Shown: positions 45,255-53,536, counted from the first letter of the stretch. The stretch: 56,067 nucleotides of DNA from Paenibacillus agaridevorans (GCF_003112455.1 NZ_BDQX01000196.1:44850-100916); one strand, 5' to 3'. Numbers and translations are program-made. Notes: generated from the letters alone by a model not told the origin.

Positions 45255-46157
45255 ATGGATCGTTCGCAGAAGGAATCGCTCAAGGAGAATCGACTGCATG
45301 GAACGGAAGCGTTCCCTCTGGCGGCATACCGCATCGGTCCCATCCCCCCCGGAGAGCCGGTGCTGGAATGTCATTGGCATGCGGAAGCGGAATGGTTCTA
45401 TATGCTGGAGGGAGAAGTACTGTTTCAGGTCGGGACGGACTACTTTCCCGTCCGGGCGGGCGAGGCCGTCTACATCGACGGCGGGGATATACATGCCGGT
45501 CATGCGCTTGGGGATTCCCCGTGCTCGTATTGCGCCGTCGTCTTCGATACGGAGCTGTTGGCAAGCGCGGCGATCGATGCCGTGCAGGAGCGTTACGTCG
45601 TTCCGCTGCGGGACAAGTCCCGCACCTTCCCCCGCCATCTGAAGCTGGGGACGGACTGGAGCGATGCCGCACTGGGTTACTTGTCCGGCTTGATCGACGC
45701 AAGCGAGAGACAGCAGACGGGATACGAAGCCGCGGCGAAAGGGCTGTTATATTTGATGCTGCACCAATTCGCATCCTCGGAGCAGCTCGTTAGCCGAAGC
45801 GACCACGGGGGCAACGCACAACTTCAAATCAAGCTGGAACGGCTCAAGGCCGTCATCGGCTATATGCAGGAACATTACGGCCGACCGATCCGAATCGCCG
45901 AGCTGGCTGAGCAGATTCCGATGAGCGAAGGACAGTTCAGCCGCTTCTTCAAAAGCATGACCCATCAAACTCCCGTCGAATTCTTGAACGGTTACCGAAT
46001 CAAAAAGGCGGCCGAGCTGCTGCTCCAGCCTGACGCCAAGATCGCGGCTGTCGCCATGGACGTCGGCTTCGATCATATCAGCTACTTCGTAAAGGTGTTC
46101 CGGAGCCGTATGAAATGCACGCCGTCCGAATACAGAAAATCGCATATGATTGGCTAG
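45255..46157 (+). CDS. Cupin/AraC-family transcriptional regulator
   Basis: The start is ATG 45255 (MDRSQKESLKE) after GAGGGGATG; the longer frame from 45210 has no ribosome binding site. The 300-aa protein has an N-terminal cupin sensor (HWHAEAEWFYMLEGEVLFQV, GEAVYIDGGDIHAGHALGD) and two C-terminal AraC HTH motifs (PIRIAELAEQIPMSEGQFSR, AAVAMDVGFDHISYFVKVFR, ending CTPSEYRKS). This layout is typical of sugar-responsive activators. Being divergent from the GH31 gene, it most likely controls that gene and itself through the shared intergenic region. Confidence 0.9.
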   Translation: MDRSQKESLKENRLHGTEAFPLAAYRIGPIPPGEPVLECHWHAEAEWFYMLEGEVLFQVGTDYFPVRAGEAVYIDGGDIHAGHALGDSPCSYCAVVFDTELLASAAIDAVQERYVVPLRDKSRTFPRHLKLGTDWSDAALGYLSGLIDASERQQTGYEAAAKGLLYLMLHQFASSEQLVSRSDHGGNAQLQIKLERLKAVIGYMQEHYGRPIRIAELAEQIPMSEGQFSRFFKSMTHQTPVEFLNGYRIKKAAELLLQPDAKIAAVAMDVGFDHISYFVKVFRSRMKCTPSEYRKSHMIG

Positions 46158-46263
46158 GCTTGAGCCGGTGCCGGGGTTATAGCTGCCGGAACATTCGCCG
46201 TCGCTCAAATCAAGCCTCTAGCATGTCCCGAACTTCCCATTTGTAATGAAGGAGGCCTTATTA

Positions 46264-46992
46264 ATGAAACAAAACAAATACGACGAAGCGGAATTTTTTG
46301 ATGCCTACGGCAAGATGGAGAGGTCCTTGAAAGGTTTGGAGGGAGCCGGAGAATGGCATGTGCTGCGAACGCTGATTCCCGAGCTTCGTGACCGAAGCGT
46401 GCTGGATCTGGGCTGCGGCTATGGTTGGCATTGCCTGTACGCGCATGAGCAAGGCGCAAGCGACGTAACCGGCATTGATATTTCGGCGAAAATGCTGGAG
46501 AAGGCGTCAACGTTGGCCCAAGGAACAGGCATACAATATATGAGGCTGCCTGTCGAGGATATCGTGTTCCCGCCAGATCGCTTCGACGTTGTCATCAGCT
46601 CTCTGGCTTTTCATTACGTAGAGGATTTTGGAGCAATCTGCGAGAAAATCTACAATTGCATGAAGCCTGGAGGGACGTTCCTCTTCTCGGTCGAACATCC
46701 CGTCTTCACCGCCCGTTCAGAGCAAAGCTGGGAGTATGGAGAGGATGGCAAGGCGCTGTATTGGCCGCTGGATAACTATCAGTCGGAAGGACAACGCATC
46801 ACCTCATTCCTGACCGATAACGTCGTGAAATACCACCGGACGCTGGCAACTTATATAAACGCGGTCATCCAAGCCGGCTTCGTCGTGACGGCTGTCGCGG
46901 AACCGAAGCCGGCAGAGGATAAGCTGGACATCCCCGGCATGCGGGACGAGCTACGTCGACCGATGTTTCTCATCATTTCCGCCACAAAGTGA
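46264..46992 (+). CDS. Class I SAM-dependent methyltransferase
   Basis: The start is ATG 46264 (MKQNKYDEAEF) after AAGGAGG at 8 nt; an upstream ATG at 46246 overlaps that site. The 242-aa protein shows SAM motif I VLDLGCGYGWHC, the acidic loop of motif II (VTGIDISAKMLEKA), motif III-like FDVVISSLAFHYVED and FEKIY-type region IYNCMKPGGTFLFSVEHPVF. The fold is the Methyltransf_11/UbiE-like small-molecule type. The substrate is not predictable. It is not linked to an operon: 106 bp separate it from the AraC gene and hairpin repeats follow. Confidence 0.88.
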   Translation: MKQNKYDEAEFFDAYGKMERSLKGLEGAGEWHVLRTLIPELRDRSVLDLGCGYGWHCLYAHEQGASDVTGIDISAKMLEKASTLAQGTGIQYMRLPVEDIVFPPDRFDVVISSLAFHYVEDFGAICEKIYNCMKPGGTFLFSVEHPVFTARSEQSWEYGEDGKALYWPLDNYQSEGQRITSFLTDNVVKYHRTLATYINAVIQAGFVVTAVAEPKPAEDKLDIPGMRDELRRPMFLIISATK

Positions 46993-46993
46993 A

Positions 46994-47120
46994 GCTGCAA
47001 CCCGATTTTCTCGGGGTGCAGCTCGCAATGGCGCTCCGCGGCAGGCTGCAACCCATTTCTCGGGGTGCAGCTCGCATTGGCGCTTCCCTTCAGGATGTAA
47101 CCCGATTTTCTCGGCTTACA
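46994..47120. repeat. Tandem hairpin repeats, about 50-nt period
   Basis: Three units begin near 46994, 47045 and 47095. Each is a stem TGCA.CCCGA - loop - TCGGG.TGCA; the third unit reads TGTAA/TTACA in place of TGCA/TGCA, a compensatory change. They lie between the convergent methyltransferase and FAH-family genes and may act as terminators. Confidence 0.75.
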
Positions 47121-47130
47121 GGCGCCGCGA

Positions 47131-48054
47131 TCATTGCTCGATTTCAGCTACCATTGTATTCGTTAGCGAACCCAGCTTTTCGATCTCGATCGTCACGACG
47201 TCGCCTGGCTGCAAATAAACGCGCTCATCGACTGGCTTGCCAAGCACAACACCTTCAGGCGTACCCGTCAAGATGACATCCCCTGGCACCAGTGTCATAA
47301 GCTGCGAGATATAACTGACAATCTCATCGCAATAAAAAATCATGTCTGACGTGTTGGAGGCTTGGCGAACCTCTCCGTTAACGATGCATTTGATCTCCAA
47401 CTGATTAGGATCGCCGACTTCATCCGCCGTTACCAGATAAGGACCGAGCGGCGAAAACTTGTCACAGGATTTACCCGTCAGCCATTGCGACGTACGGAAC
47501 TGCAGATCCCTGGCGGAGAGGTCGTTAACGTTGCAGTAGCCAAGCACATAAGACAACGCGTCTTCCTTGGCCACGTTTTTGGCCTGTTTGCCAATCACGA
47601 TTACCAGCTCCGCCTCGTAGTCGACCTCGCTTGATACCTTCGGCAGCGGAATCTCATCTCCTTGACTTGCCAGCGTATTGCTGAATTTATTAAAAAGGAC
47701 GGGATAAGTCGGAATCTCTGCGCCTGTTTCCTCCGCGTGTTTGCGGTAATTGAGTCCGACGCAAATCATTTTGTTAGGATGAGTTACGCAAGGTCCAAGC
47801 GTAAGGGTCGACTCCGGGCGAATATAAGCAAAACGGTTGTCCGCGCGGTGAGCAATCTCGACAAAGGTCCGAAGCTTATCCATTGCATTCGCACCGCCTT
47901 CGATAACCGCCTGCAGCGTGACAGGTACTCCGTCTTCTACGTCCATGTCTGATACGTTGCCCACTGCCGCAGCTATGTCCAGGATTCCCTCTCCTTCCCC
48001 GCTATGTACGCCAAGCTTATACGTCTGATCCTCGAAAAAGGTTAACAGTTTCAT
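47131..48054 (-). CDS. Fumarylacetoacetate hydrolase (FAH) family protein
   Basis: ATG 48054 follows AAGGGAG. The 307-aa protein has the FAH fold: CVGLNYRKHAEETGAEIPTY, metal-ligand region VDYEAELVIVIGKQA, CNVNDLSARDLQFRTSQW, GKSCDKFSPLGPYLV, and the C-terminal PGDVILTGTPEGVVLG. The Glu residues of YEAEL and upstream E of HAEE coordinate a divalent metal in this family. Members act on 2-oxo acids: hydratases, decarboxylases, or 2,4-diketo-3-deoxy-sugar acid hydrolases. The gene lies 45 bp after an SDR dehydrogenase gene in one operon, which fits the sugar-acid hydrolase role (cleavage to pyruvate plus a hydroxy acid); this remains inference. Confidence 0.88.
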   Translation of the reverse strand: MKLLTFFEDQTYKLGVHSGEGEGILDIAAAVGNVSDMDVEDGVPVTLQAVIEGGANAMDKLRTFVEIAHRADNRFAYIRPESTLTLGPCVTHPNKMICVGLNYRKHAEETGAEIPTYPVLFNKFSNTLASQGDEIPLPKVSSEVDYEAELVIVIGKQAKNVAKEDALSYVLGYCNVNDLSARDLQFRTSQWLTGKSCDKFSPLGPYLVTADEVGDPNQLEIKCIVNGEVRQASNTSDMIFYCDEIVSYISQLMTLVPGDVILTGTPEGVVLGKPVDERVYLQPGDVVTIEIEKLGSLTNTMVAEIEQ

Positions 48055-48099
48055 TATCCATTCGCTCCCTTGTCAAGTTATGATTGTGTTTTGCTATCG

Positions 48100-48888
48100 C
48101 TAAGCATCTTTGCCAAATACGGCACCGCCGTCGATATAAAGCGGCGATCCCATCATAAACTTGGACTCCTCGGAGGCCAGAAACACTGCTGCGTGCGCCA
48201 CATCCTCGGGCCGCCCCATCTCGCCGCTTAATTGACGTTTTTTGAGAGACTCAATGGCCGCTTCGGGATCGTCATACGATTGCTTGAGGTAATTCTCGAC
48301 AAATGGTGTCAAAATCGTGCCCGGAAGCAAAGCGTTAACGCGAATGCCATAAGACGCGTAATCCACTTGCATCGATTTCGTTAGCGCCAGCACCGCCCCT
48401 TTGGTCGCCGAATATGAAGCGCGTTTAGCCAGTCCGATCTCCGCCACGCAAGAAGACATATTGATAATTACTCCGGACCTGCGCTGCATCATGGAGGGTA
48501 GTACATACTTGCTCGGGAGATATACGCCTCTTATGTTGACTCTCATGACTCGGTCCCAGGCATCCGGCTCCACTTCGTGCAGGGCGCCCACTCCGCTAAT
48601 GCCCGCATTATTAAACAACACGTCGATTTGGCCGTGACGCTCGATCGCTTGTTCGACCATCGTTTCTACCGAGGACGGATCCGTCACGTCCGCAACGATC
48701 AACGATGCCGAGCCTCCGGCGGCCCGAATCTCCTCAACCGTCACTTCTCCCTTGCCTTCATCCAGATCGTTAACAATGACCGTCGCGCCTTGCATGGCAA
48801 AGGCGATTGCGGAACACTTGCCGATCCCGGATCCCGCACCTGTAATCAACGTTGTTTTATGCTGCAATCGATGTCCCATTATGCTCAT
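48100..48888 (-). CDS. SDR-family NAD-dependent dehydrogenase
   Basis: ATG 48888 follows GAGAAGG at 5 nt; a second in-frame ATG (MGHRLQH) is possible. The 262-aa protein has the classical SDR layout: TGAGSGIG at 17-24, D41 after the second strand (favouring NAD over NADP), NNAG at 93-96, catalytic S145/S146, Y159 and K163 (YSATKG), and GRPEDVAHAAVFLASEES near the C-terminus. Together with the FAH gene it could oxidise a 2-keto-3-deoxy sugar acid to the 2,4-diketo form. A palindromic operator-like site lies directly upstream, and an IclR regulator gene lies 1.6 kb away. Confidence 0.9.
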   Translation of the reverse strand: MSIMGHRLQHKTTLITGAGSGIGKCSAIAFAMQGATVIVNDLDEGKGEVTVEEIRAAGGSASLIVADVTDPSSVETMVEQAIERHGQIDVLFNNAGISGVGALHEVEPDAWDRVMRVNIRGVYLPSKYVLPSMMQRRSGVIINMSSCVAEIGLAKRASYSATKGAVLALTKSMQVDYASYGIRVNALLPGTILTPFVENYLKQSYDDPEAAIESLKKRQLSGEMGRPEDVAHAAVFLASEESKFMMGSPLYIDGGAVFGKDA

Positions 48889-48911
48889 GATAACCTTCTC
48901 ATCTCCTTTTT

Positions 48912-48946
48912 GTTTATTATAATAAACCTTGTTTTATATAATAAAA
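48912..48946 (-). promoter_or_regulatory. Palindromic operator candidate of the SDR/FAH operon
   Basis: GTTTATTATAATAAAC (48912-48927) is a perfect 16-bp palindrome. A degenerate second copy, GTTTTATATAATAAAA, occupies 48931-48946. A TATAAT lies within the first. The placement 24 bp before the SDR start suits repression, perhaps by the IclR protein encoded at 50470. Confidence 0.5.
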
Positions 48947-49030
48947 TAGTAACACAGTCATTCCGATTCCACAATAAAAAAGAGACCGTTCCAAACGGCT
49001 GCCTCGTAGATCAGCAGGTTGAGCGAATCC

Positions 49031-49092
49031 GTATAAGACCCTCTCTGTATAAGTCTCTCTCTTGAATCTGAACAAATGTCAATGCTATACTA
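49031..49092 (+). promoter_or_regulatory. Sigma-A promoter with two 16-bp direct repeats
   Basis: TTGAAT (49062-49067), 18 nt, TATACT (49086-49091), with TG one base before the -10. Direct repeats GTATAAGACCCTCTCT (49031-49046) and GTATAAGTCTCTCTCT (49047-49062) abut the -35 box and look like an activator or repressor site. Confidence 0.55.
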
Positions 49093-49113
49093 AGGCCAAC
49101 GGTCGTGAAGCAC

Positions 49114-49154
49114 ATGCCGCTTTGATACTTAAGTGTATCGAAGCGGCATTTTTA
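49114..49154 (+). terminator. Strong terminator between a promoter and the nuclease-like gene
   Basis: A 15-bp stem (ATGCCGCTTTGATAC pairing with GTATCGAAGCGGCAT, one G-T pair) is followed by TTTTTATG. It is only about 20 bp after the putative transcription start and 55 bp before the next gene, so it is either an attenuator or the end of a tiny RNA. Confidence 0.7.
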
Positions 49155-49207
49155 TGTTTAAGCGAGAAAACATAAGATTATATACTTAATAGTGGGAGGA
49201 TGGGTTT

Positions 49208-49891
49208 GTGTTTAAAAAAGAATACGAATTATGGTTGCAGAAGCAGATTAATCAGGAGAAAAAACATCGTAGAAAAGAATTATTACAGAAAGGACTCAGT
49301 CATGGATCCTTTGAGATGCTCCGGCTGATCTGGTATCCTGTTGTCGGTAATTTCGATCATTTATATCCCGAATGGGAGGTCCGTGATTTTAATAACGGCT
49401 ACCGTTATCTTGACTTTGCCTTTTTGCGGGGCGGTGTCAAGGGCAATATTGAAATACAAGATTATCGATCCCACGCCAGAGATTTGGATACACGTCGATT
49501 TAAAGACTTATGTCAACGACAAAGTTTGTTATCGCTCGATGATTGGGTCTATTTGCCGGTCGCATATTTATCAATCCGTGATGAACCAGAGTTTTGCAAG
49601 CAGTTAATATTATCGTTCGTTGGCAAGTTTCTATCAATCAATGTGGATGCCGGGTTAAATGGCCTGGAAGCGGAAACCGTACGCTTTGCTCGACGGAAGC
49701 TCAGGCCGTTTACACCGAATGAACTCGCCGTACATCTTCGAATTACTGACCGTTATGCGCGAATGTTGCTTCATCGTTTAGTTGAGGGGCAACAAATAAC
49801 AGTCGTTGGCGGAAACATAAGATTTCGAACGTATCAATTGAATATGGGAGGGCTGCTGGGGCCGTCAGAGGACTATGAAAGACCAGAATAA
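49208..49891 (+). CDS. Nuclease-fold-like protein with C-terminal winged HTH
   Basis: A GTG start at 49208 follows GGGAGG at 8 nt. The 227-aa protein has a basic helical N-terminus (KEYELWLQKQINQEKKHRRK), a central YLDFAF...GNIEIQDYRSHARD...RF...RQ segment (about 70-110) that resembles the D...ExK core of PD-(D/E)XK/DUF559-like nucleases, and a C-terminal winged helix (FTPNELAVHLRITDRYARML, LHRLVEGQQITVVGGNI). Gln stands where the catalytic Lys would be, so nuclease activity is doubtful. It may be a DNA-binding regulator. No partner gene is adjacent. I do not recognise a named family with certainty. Confidence 0.7.
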   Translation: MFKKEYELWLQKQINQEKKHRRKELLQKGLSHGSFEMLRLIWYPVVGNFDHLYPEWEVRDFNNGYRYLDFAFLRGGVKGNIEIQDYRSHARDLDTRRFKDLCQRQSLLSLDDWVYLPVAYLSIRDEPEFCKQLILSFVGKFLSINVDAGLNGLEAETVRFARRKLRPFTPNELAVHLRITDRYARMLLHRLVEGQQITVVGGNIRFRTYQLNMGGLLGPSEDYERPE

Positions 49892-49897
49892 GAGCTT

Positions 49898-50131
49898 GGG
49901 GAAATGAGAGACATTATTATTCGCAGAGGAACTTGGAAAGCCGGTGGAAGCTTGCGGAACTGAGAGACGTTATTCGTCGGAAAAGAGGGCTTTTTGATCC
50001 ATAGCGGAACTGAGCGCCTTTATTGCTTTCAATTTAAATGGAATCACCAGTAAAACAGGCGAATAGCGGCGCTCAGTTCCATTAGCATTAAAATAAGGGC
50101 AGAATTCCCCAAATAAGCCCCCTCATTTCCC
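49898..50131. repeat. 234-nt nested inverted repeat
   Basis: The outer arms are GGGAAATGAG (49899-49908) and CTCATTTCCC (50122-50131). The inner arms are GGAACTGAGCGCC (50006-50018) and GGCGCTCAGTTCC (50068-50080), 13 bp perfect. The left side also holds direct repeats of GGAACTGAGAGAC type starting at 49901, 49957 and 50007, about 50-56 nt apart. It contains no coding sequence. Confidence 0.75.
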
Positions 50132-50367
50132 TTAACTCGCAACTGAAGCAATGCAACAGGAGCAATGGGCGTTCTTTGCTTGCTTGCATAGCGCCTGTCC
50201 GACTCTTGACGACGCCAACCGCAAAGATCAATTTGAACGCCGTGCTCGCCGCGCTCGTTGCGCTAATGCCGTTTATAACCTATTGATCATGCTTGCCGCT
50301 TCCTTTTGCACGAATGACCTTCTGCCTTCGCAATCCAAGAATCCCTACCCTCAGCCTTTGAGGCAAC

Positions 50368-50452
50368 GGGCAAACGCCTGCTGATGCAGGTTTATCCGCT
50401 ACCGGGCTAACGCCTACTTTAGCCGCATCCGGGCAAAGGCCTAAAACGCCCG
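50368..50452. repeat. Degenerate CGGGCNAACGCCT direct repeats
   Basis: Three units begin near 50368, 50403 and 50430 (CGGGCAAACGCCT, CGGGCTAACGCCT, CGGGCAAAGGCCT). They lie just after the IclR stop codon in transcription order. The rest of 50132-50469 holds nothing recognised; a 77-codon frame there has no ribosome binding site. Confidence 0.6.
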
Positions 50453-50469
50453 TCTATATGGGTCTACTG

Positions 50470-51216
50470 TCAAAACGATAATCTAGCCGATAATTGCTTA
50501 AGTTCTTTAAGCACTTCGGCCCCTTTAGTCTCCCACCGATGCTTGAGCATCGAACAACTGACGGCAGAAACCACTTGTCCGCCTCGTGTGATCGGAACAG
50601 CGACGCAGCAGAAACCTTGTACCGCTTCCTCCAAATCCTCGGCGTACCCTTGTTCTCTTACGATTGCCAGAGCCTTCTCCAACGTGTCGAGATCGGCGAT
50701 CGTATTCGGAGTCATTTTTTGTTGCCAGGCATAGGCGCTATACAGCTCCGCTACCTGCCCGGGAGATCTTGCGGCTAAAAGCACTTTGCCCAGCGCCGTC
50801 GAGTGTGCCGGCAACCGCATGCCCGGCTCGGACATCAGCTTAACGGGACCGGGATACTCTTCTTTGGCCAAATACAGAACCTCTGTGCCTGCAAGCTCCG
50901 CCAGTTGTACCGTCTCCTCGATGACGGTTTTCGTTATCGCCGCTTCTATATGAAAGACGTCGATTAGATCATGATATTGAACGTATCCGCTCACGAATGC
51001 ACCCATCGCTGTGCCCAGCCAATACGTATCGTCTTTGTCTTTACGAATCCAATTTAATTTCTCGAGCGTGTTAAGCACAGAAAACATCGAACTCTTATTA
51101 ATGTCTGTTCGTTTGGATAACTCCATAAGCCGCAGCTTGCCTGGATGCTCCGCCACGAGTCGCAGCACACGATCTGCTCTCTCGATTGCCGGCACCCAAT
51201 ATTTATTGTCCGTCAT
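50470..51216 (-). CDS. IclR-family transcriptional regulator
   Basis: The start chosen is ATG 51216 (MTDNKYWVPAIERADRVLRL) after GAGGCGG; the longer frame would run into the promoter. The 248-aa protein has an N-terminal winged HTH (LMELSKRTDINKSSMFSVLN, TLEKLNWIRKD) and the C-terminal IclR effector domain (LPAHSTALGKVLLAARS, GYAEDLEEAVQGFCCVAVPI). IclR regulators commonly repress catabolic operons for sugar acids or aromatics. The SDR/FAH operon 1.6 kb away with a palindromic operator is the likely target. Confidence 0.9.
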   Translation of the reverse strand: MTDNKYWVPAIERADRVLRLVAEHPGKLRLMELSKRTDINKSSMFSVLNTLEKLNWIRKDKDDTYWLGTAMGAFVSGYVQYHDLIDVFHIEAAITKTVIEETVQLAELAGTEVLYLAKEEYPGPVKLMSEPGMRLPAHSTALGKVLLAARSPGQVAELYSAYAWQQKMTPNTIADLDTLEKALAIVREQGYAEDLEEAVQGFCCVAVPITRGGQVVSAVSCSMLKHRWETKGAEVLKELKQLSARLSF

Positions 51217-51253
51217 TACTGCCCGCCTCGATTTCTTAGCTATTTTTCGAACC

Positions 51254-51282
51254 ATTATAACAAGCCAAAATCCCCGATTCAA
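51254..51282 (-). promoter_or_regulatory. Sigma-A promoter of the IclR gene
   Basis: On the minus strand TTGAAT (51282-51277), 17-nt spacer, TATAAT (51259-51254). It lies 38 bp before the IclR start codon. Confidence 0.65.
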
Positions 51283-51288
51283 TAGCTC

Positions 51289-52176
51289 TCACTCTTTTGG
51301 ACCACCAAAATAAGCAATCGTTTTCTGAATGAACAATTTGGCCGCTTGACCTAAATAACGGTCCGATTGATAGATGACGCAGAGATGTCTCTCAGGCGCT
51401 CCGCTTTCGATCTTTATACACCGGAACGCGGGATCGTTTATGCTTTCGATCAGGGCAATGGGCTGCACGGTCGCGCCGATATTGGCTTTTACAAGCTGCA
51501 GAATGGATGTGACCGAACCTGTCTCCATAATCGTTTTCATAACGAAGCCGTGCGACTTAAAGGTCACGTCTACGAGCGTTCTTCCAATCGCGCCGATCGG
51601 GTACATTACCATGCCGACCTCCTCCAGCTCCGCAAACGCAATCGTATGGCGGTCTGCCAATGGATGATGCTCCGATACCACTAATCCGTATTCCTCCGTA
51701 CACACCGGAATCATTACGAGCCGCTCATCCTTCACGGGCATAAGCCCGACGCCGATATCCGCCTGTCCGGTCAGGACAAGCTGCTCGATTTCAATTGATG
51801 GCGTTATGCTAAGCTTGACTTGAGGGTACTCTTGATAATATTCGATCAGGAGCTGGGTGATCCGGTAATCCAAATCCGAAGGCAGGACGCCGACGGATAC
51901 CGTTCCCAGCCGAAAACTTCTCAGATCGTGGATGGAGTCTCTTGCATATTGCATCCTTCGCAAGATGTCTCCGCCCTGCTCTCTCAGCATTCTCCCCGCT
52001 TCGGTAAGGGCGATTCGTTTGCCGATCCGATCGAATAACGTTACCCCGAATTCATTCTCCAAGGCGCGGATTTGCAAGCTTAGCGTCGGCTGGGATACGC
52101 CCAGCTTCTCCGCCGCTTTCGTCACGTGCAATTCCTCGCAGACCGCCAGGAAATATTCCAGCTGACGAAACTCCAT
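51289..52176 (-). CDS. LysR-family transcriptional regulator
   Basis: The start is ATG 52176 (MEFRQLEYFLAVCEELHVTK) after GAGGGGGATGACG. The 295-aa protein has the LysR winged HTH at 1-60 (AAEKLGVSQPTLSLQIRALE, NEFGVTLFDRIGKRIALTEA) and a periplasmic-binding-like effector domain (VGVLPSDLDYRITQLLIEYY, GLMPVKDERLVMIPVCTEEY). It is divergent from an MFS exporter gene with an inverted repeat between them. That is the common arrangement for a LysR regulator controlling a transporter and itself. Confidence 0.92.
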   Translation of the reverse strand: MEFRQLEYFLAVCEELHVTKAAEKLGVSQPTLSLQIRALENEFGVTLFDRIGKRIALTEAGRMLREQGGDILRRMQYARDSIHDLRSFRLGTVSVGVLPSDLDYRITQLLIEYYQEYPQVKLSITPSIEIEQLVLTGQADIGVGLMPVKDERLVMIPVCTEEYGLVVSEHHPLADRHTIAFAELEEVGMVMYPIGAIGRTLVDVTFKSHGFVMKTIMETGSVTSILQLVKANIGATVQPIALIESINDPAFRCIKIESGAPERHLCVIYQSDRYLGQAAKLFIQKTIAYFGGPKE

Positions 52177-52226
52177 CGTCATCCCCCTCAATCATTGTCA
52201 AAACTTATCATCATCATAGTTTTCAT

Positions 52227-52259
52227 TGTATTGATTAATCGGTCATATCGCAATACACT
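52227..52259 (+). promoter_or_regulatory. MFS promoter overlapped by a LysR-type inverted repeat
   Basis: TTGATT (52231-52236), 17 nt, TACACT (52254-52259) is a plausible promoter. The inverted repeat TGTATTG-N17-CAATACA (52227-52257) covers it, so the LysR protein could control access. Confidence 0.5.
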
Positions 52260-52301
52260 AGATCATATTCCACAATGAATGAATACAGGAGGACCGCCAT
52301 C

Positions 52302-53486
52302 ATGCGCAAAACAACATTGCTTCTTCTAGCGTTATTTCTCGCTTCCCTTAATTTGAGGCCTGCCATTACCTCCCTCGCTCCCATGCTGGAGACGATTCGG
52401 CAAGCGCTTGGCATTAGCGGCACGATCGCAAGCTTGCTCACCTCCATTCCGGTTCTGTGCATGGGCTTGTTCGCGCCAACCGCCGTTATCTGGAGCCGGA
52501 AGTGGGGATTGGAGCGCACGATCATGATCGCGGTGACGCTCATCGGAATCGCCACGGCCGCCCGCTACTTTGCCTTTTCGTCCGGCATCCTGCTTGCCAG
52601 CGCGTTTGCTGCGGGCATCGGAATCGCGGTGGCCGGTCCGCTTCTATCCGGCTTTATCAAAAAAAACTTCGCCGACAAAGCTTCCTCCATCGTCGGCATC
52701 TATTCCATGGCGCTCGTCGTTGGCGCCGCAGTCAGCGCCGGACTTTCCGTACCTTTGCAAACCGCTTTCGAAGGGTCCTGGCAATCGTCTGCCGCAATAT
52801 GGGCTTTATTTGCTTTCATCGCTCTGCCTTTATGGATCTATCTGACCAGGAAGAATCGTATTGGCCTCGTATCCCAGACATCATCGTCTGGCAGCATTAA
52901 GCTGCCAATACGCAATAAACGCGCGTGGCTGCTCACGCTCTATTTTGGCCTGATGGCCTTCGAATTTTATTCCATCACTGCATGGCTGGCCCCCACCGTG
53001 GAAAGCATGGGTTACGACGCCGGTTTCGCGGGAGCCATGTTGACCTTGTTTACGTTCATCCAAATACCGGTCAGCCTGCTTATTCCGTTCCTCATGTCCC
53101 GGTTCCCGCGAAGGCTGGTATGGCTGCTCGCCTGCGGATCGCTGGAGCTGATTGGTTTGGCTACGCTCGCTATGTCCGGCAACCCTTGGTTCTCCACGAT
53201 CTTGCTTGGTCTTGGCGCCGGGGGACTGTTCCCGATCGCGCTGATGCTGCCGATCGAGGAAACCTCCGACGCGGAATCCGCGAGCTCCTGGTCTGCCTTA
53301 AACCAATCCGGCGGCTATGTGATCGGCGCGATGGGACCGATTCTTGTCGGCTGGACGCATGACGCAACCGGCGGCTTCGCGCTCGCCTTCGCGGGACTCG
53401 CCGCCATCGCCATCGTGATGATGATCGTGCAACTGCGGATTGGCAACAGAAAGCCGATTCCTGCAGCTAAGCGCAGCGCCGCCTAA
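52302..53486 (+). CDS. CynX/NimT-type MFS transporter
   Basis: The start is ATG 52302 (MRKTTLLLLALFLASLNLRP) after AGGAGG at 9 nt. The 394-aa protein has about twelve membrane helices and the signature of the cyanate/nitroimidazole-transporter branch of the major facilitator family (LNLRPAITSLAPMLETIRQA, SLLTSIPVLCMGLFAPTAVI). An inter-domain loop (LTRKNRIGLVSQTSSSGSIK) separates the two halves. Substrate range in this branch is poorly known; efflux of small organic compounds is typical. It is probably controlled by the divergent LysR regulator, and a terminator follows. Confidence 0.9.
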   Translation: MRKTTLLLLALFLASLNLRPAITSLAPMLETIRQALGISGTIASLLTSIPVLCMGLFAPTAVIWSRKWGLERTIMIAVTLIGIATAARYFAFSSGILLASAFAAGIGIAVAGPLLSGFIKKNFADKASSIVGIYSMALVVGAAVSAGLSVPLQTAFEGSWQSSAAIWALFAFIALPLWIYLTRKNRIGLVSQTSSSGSIKLPIRNKRAWLLTLYFGLMAFEFYSITAWLAPTVESMGYDAGFAGAMLTLFTFIQIPVSLLIPFLMSRFPRRLVWLLACGSLELIGLATLAMSGNPWFSTILLGLGAGGLFPIALMLPIEETSDAESASSWSALNQSGGYVIGAMGPILVGWTHDATGGFALAFAGLAAIAIVMMIVQLRIGNRKPIPAAKRSAA

Positions 53487-53536
53487 CGACAATTATTGCC
53501 GGGGAAATGGTCTTTTCGGCATATGCTGCTTCTTCG

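Noticed and set aside
49208..49891. Restriction endonuclease of a restriction-modification system
   Set aside because: The catalytic Lys position is Gln and no DNA methyltransferase gene is adjacent. The methyltransferase at 46264 is of the small-molecule type.
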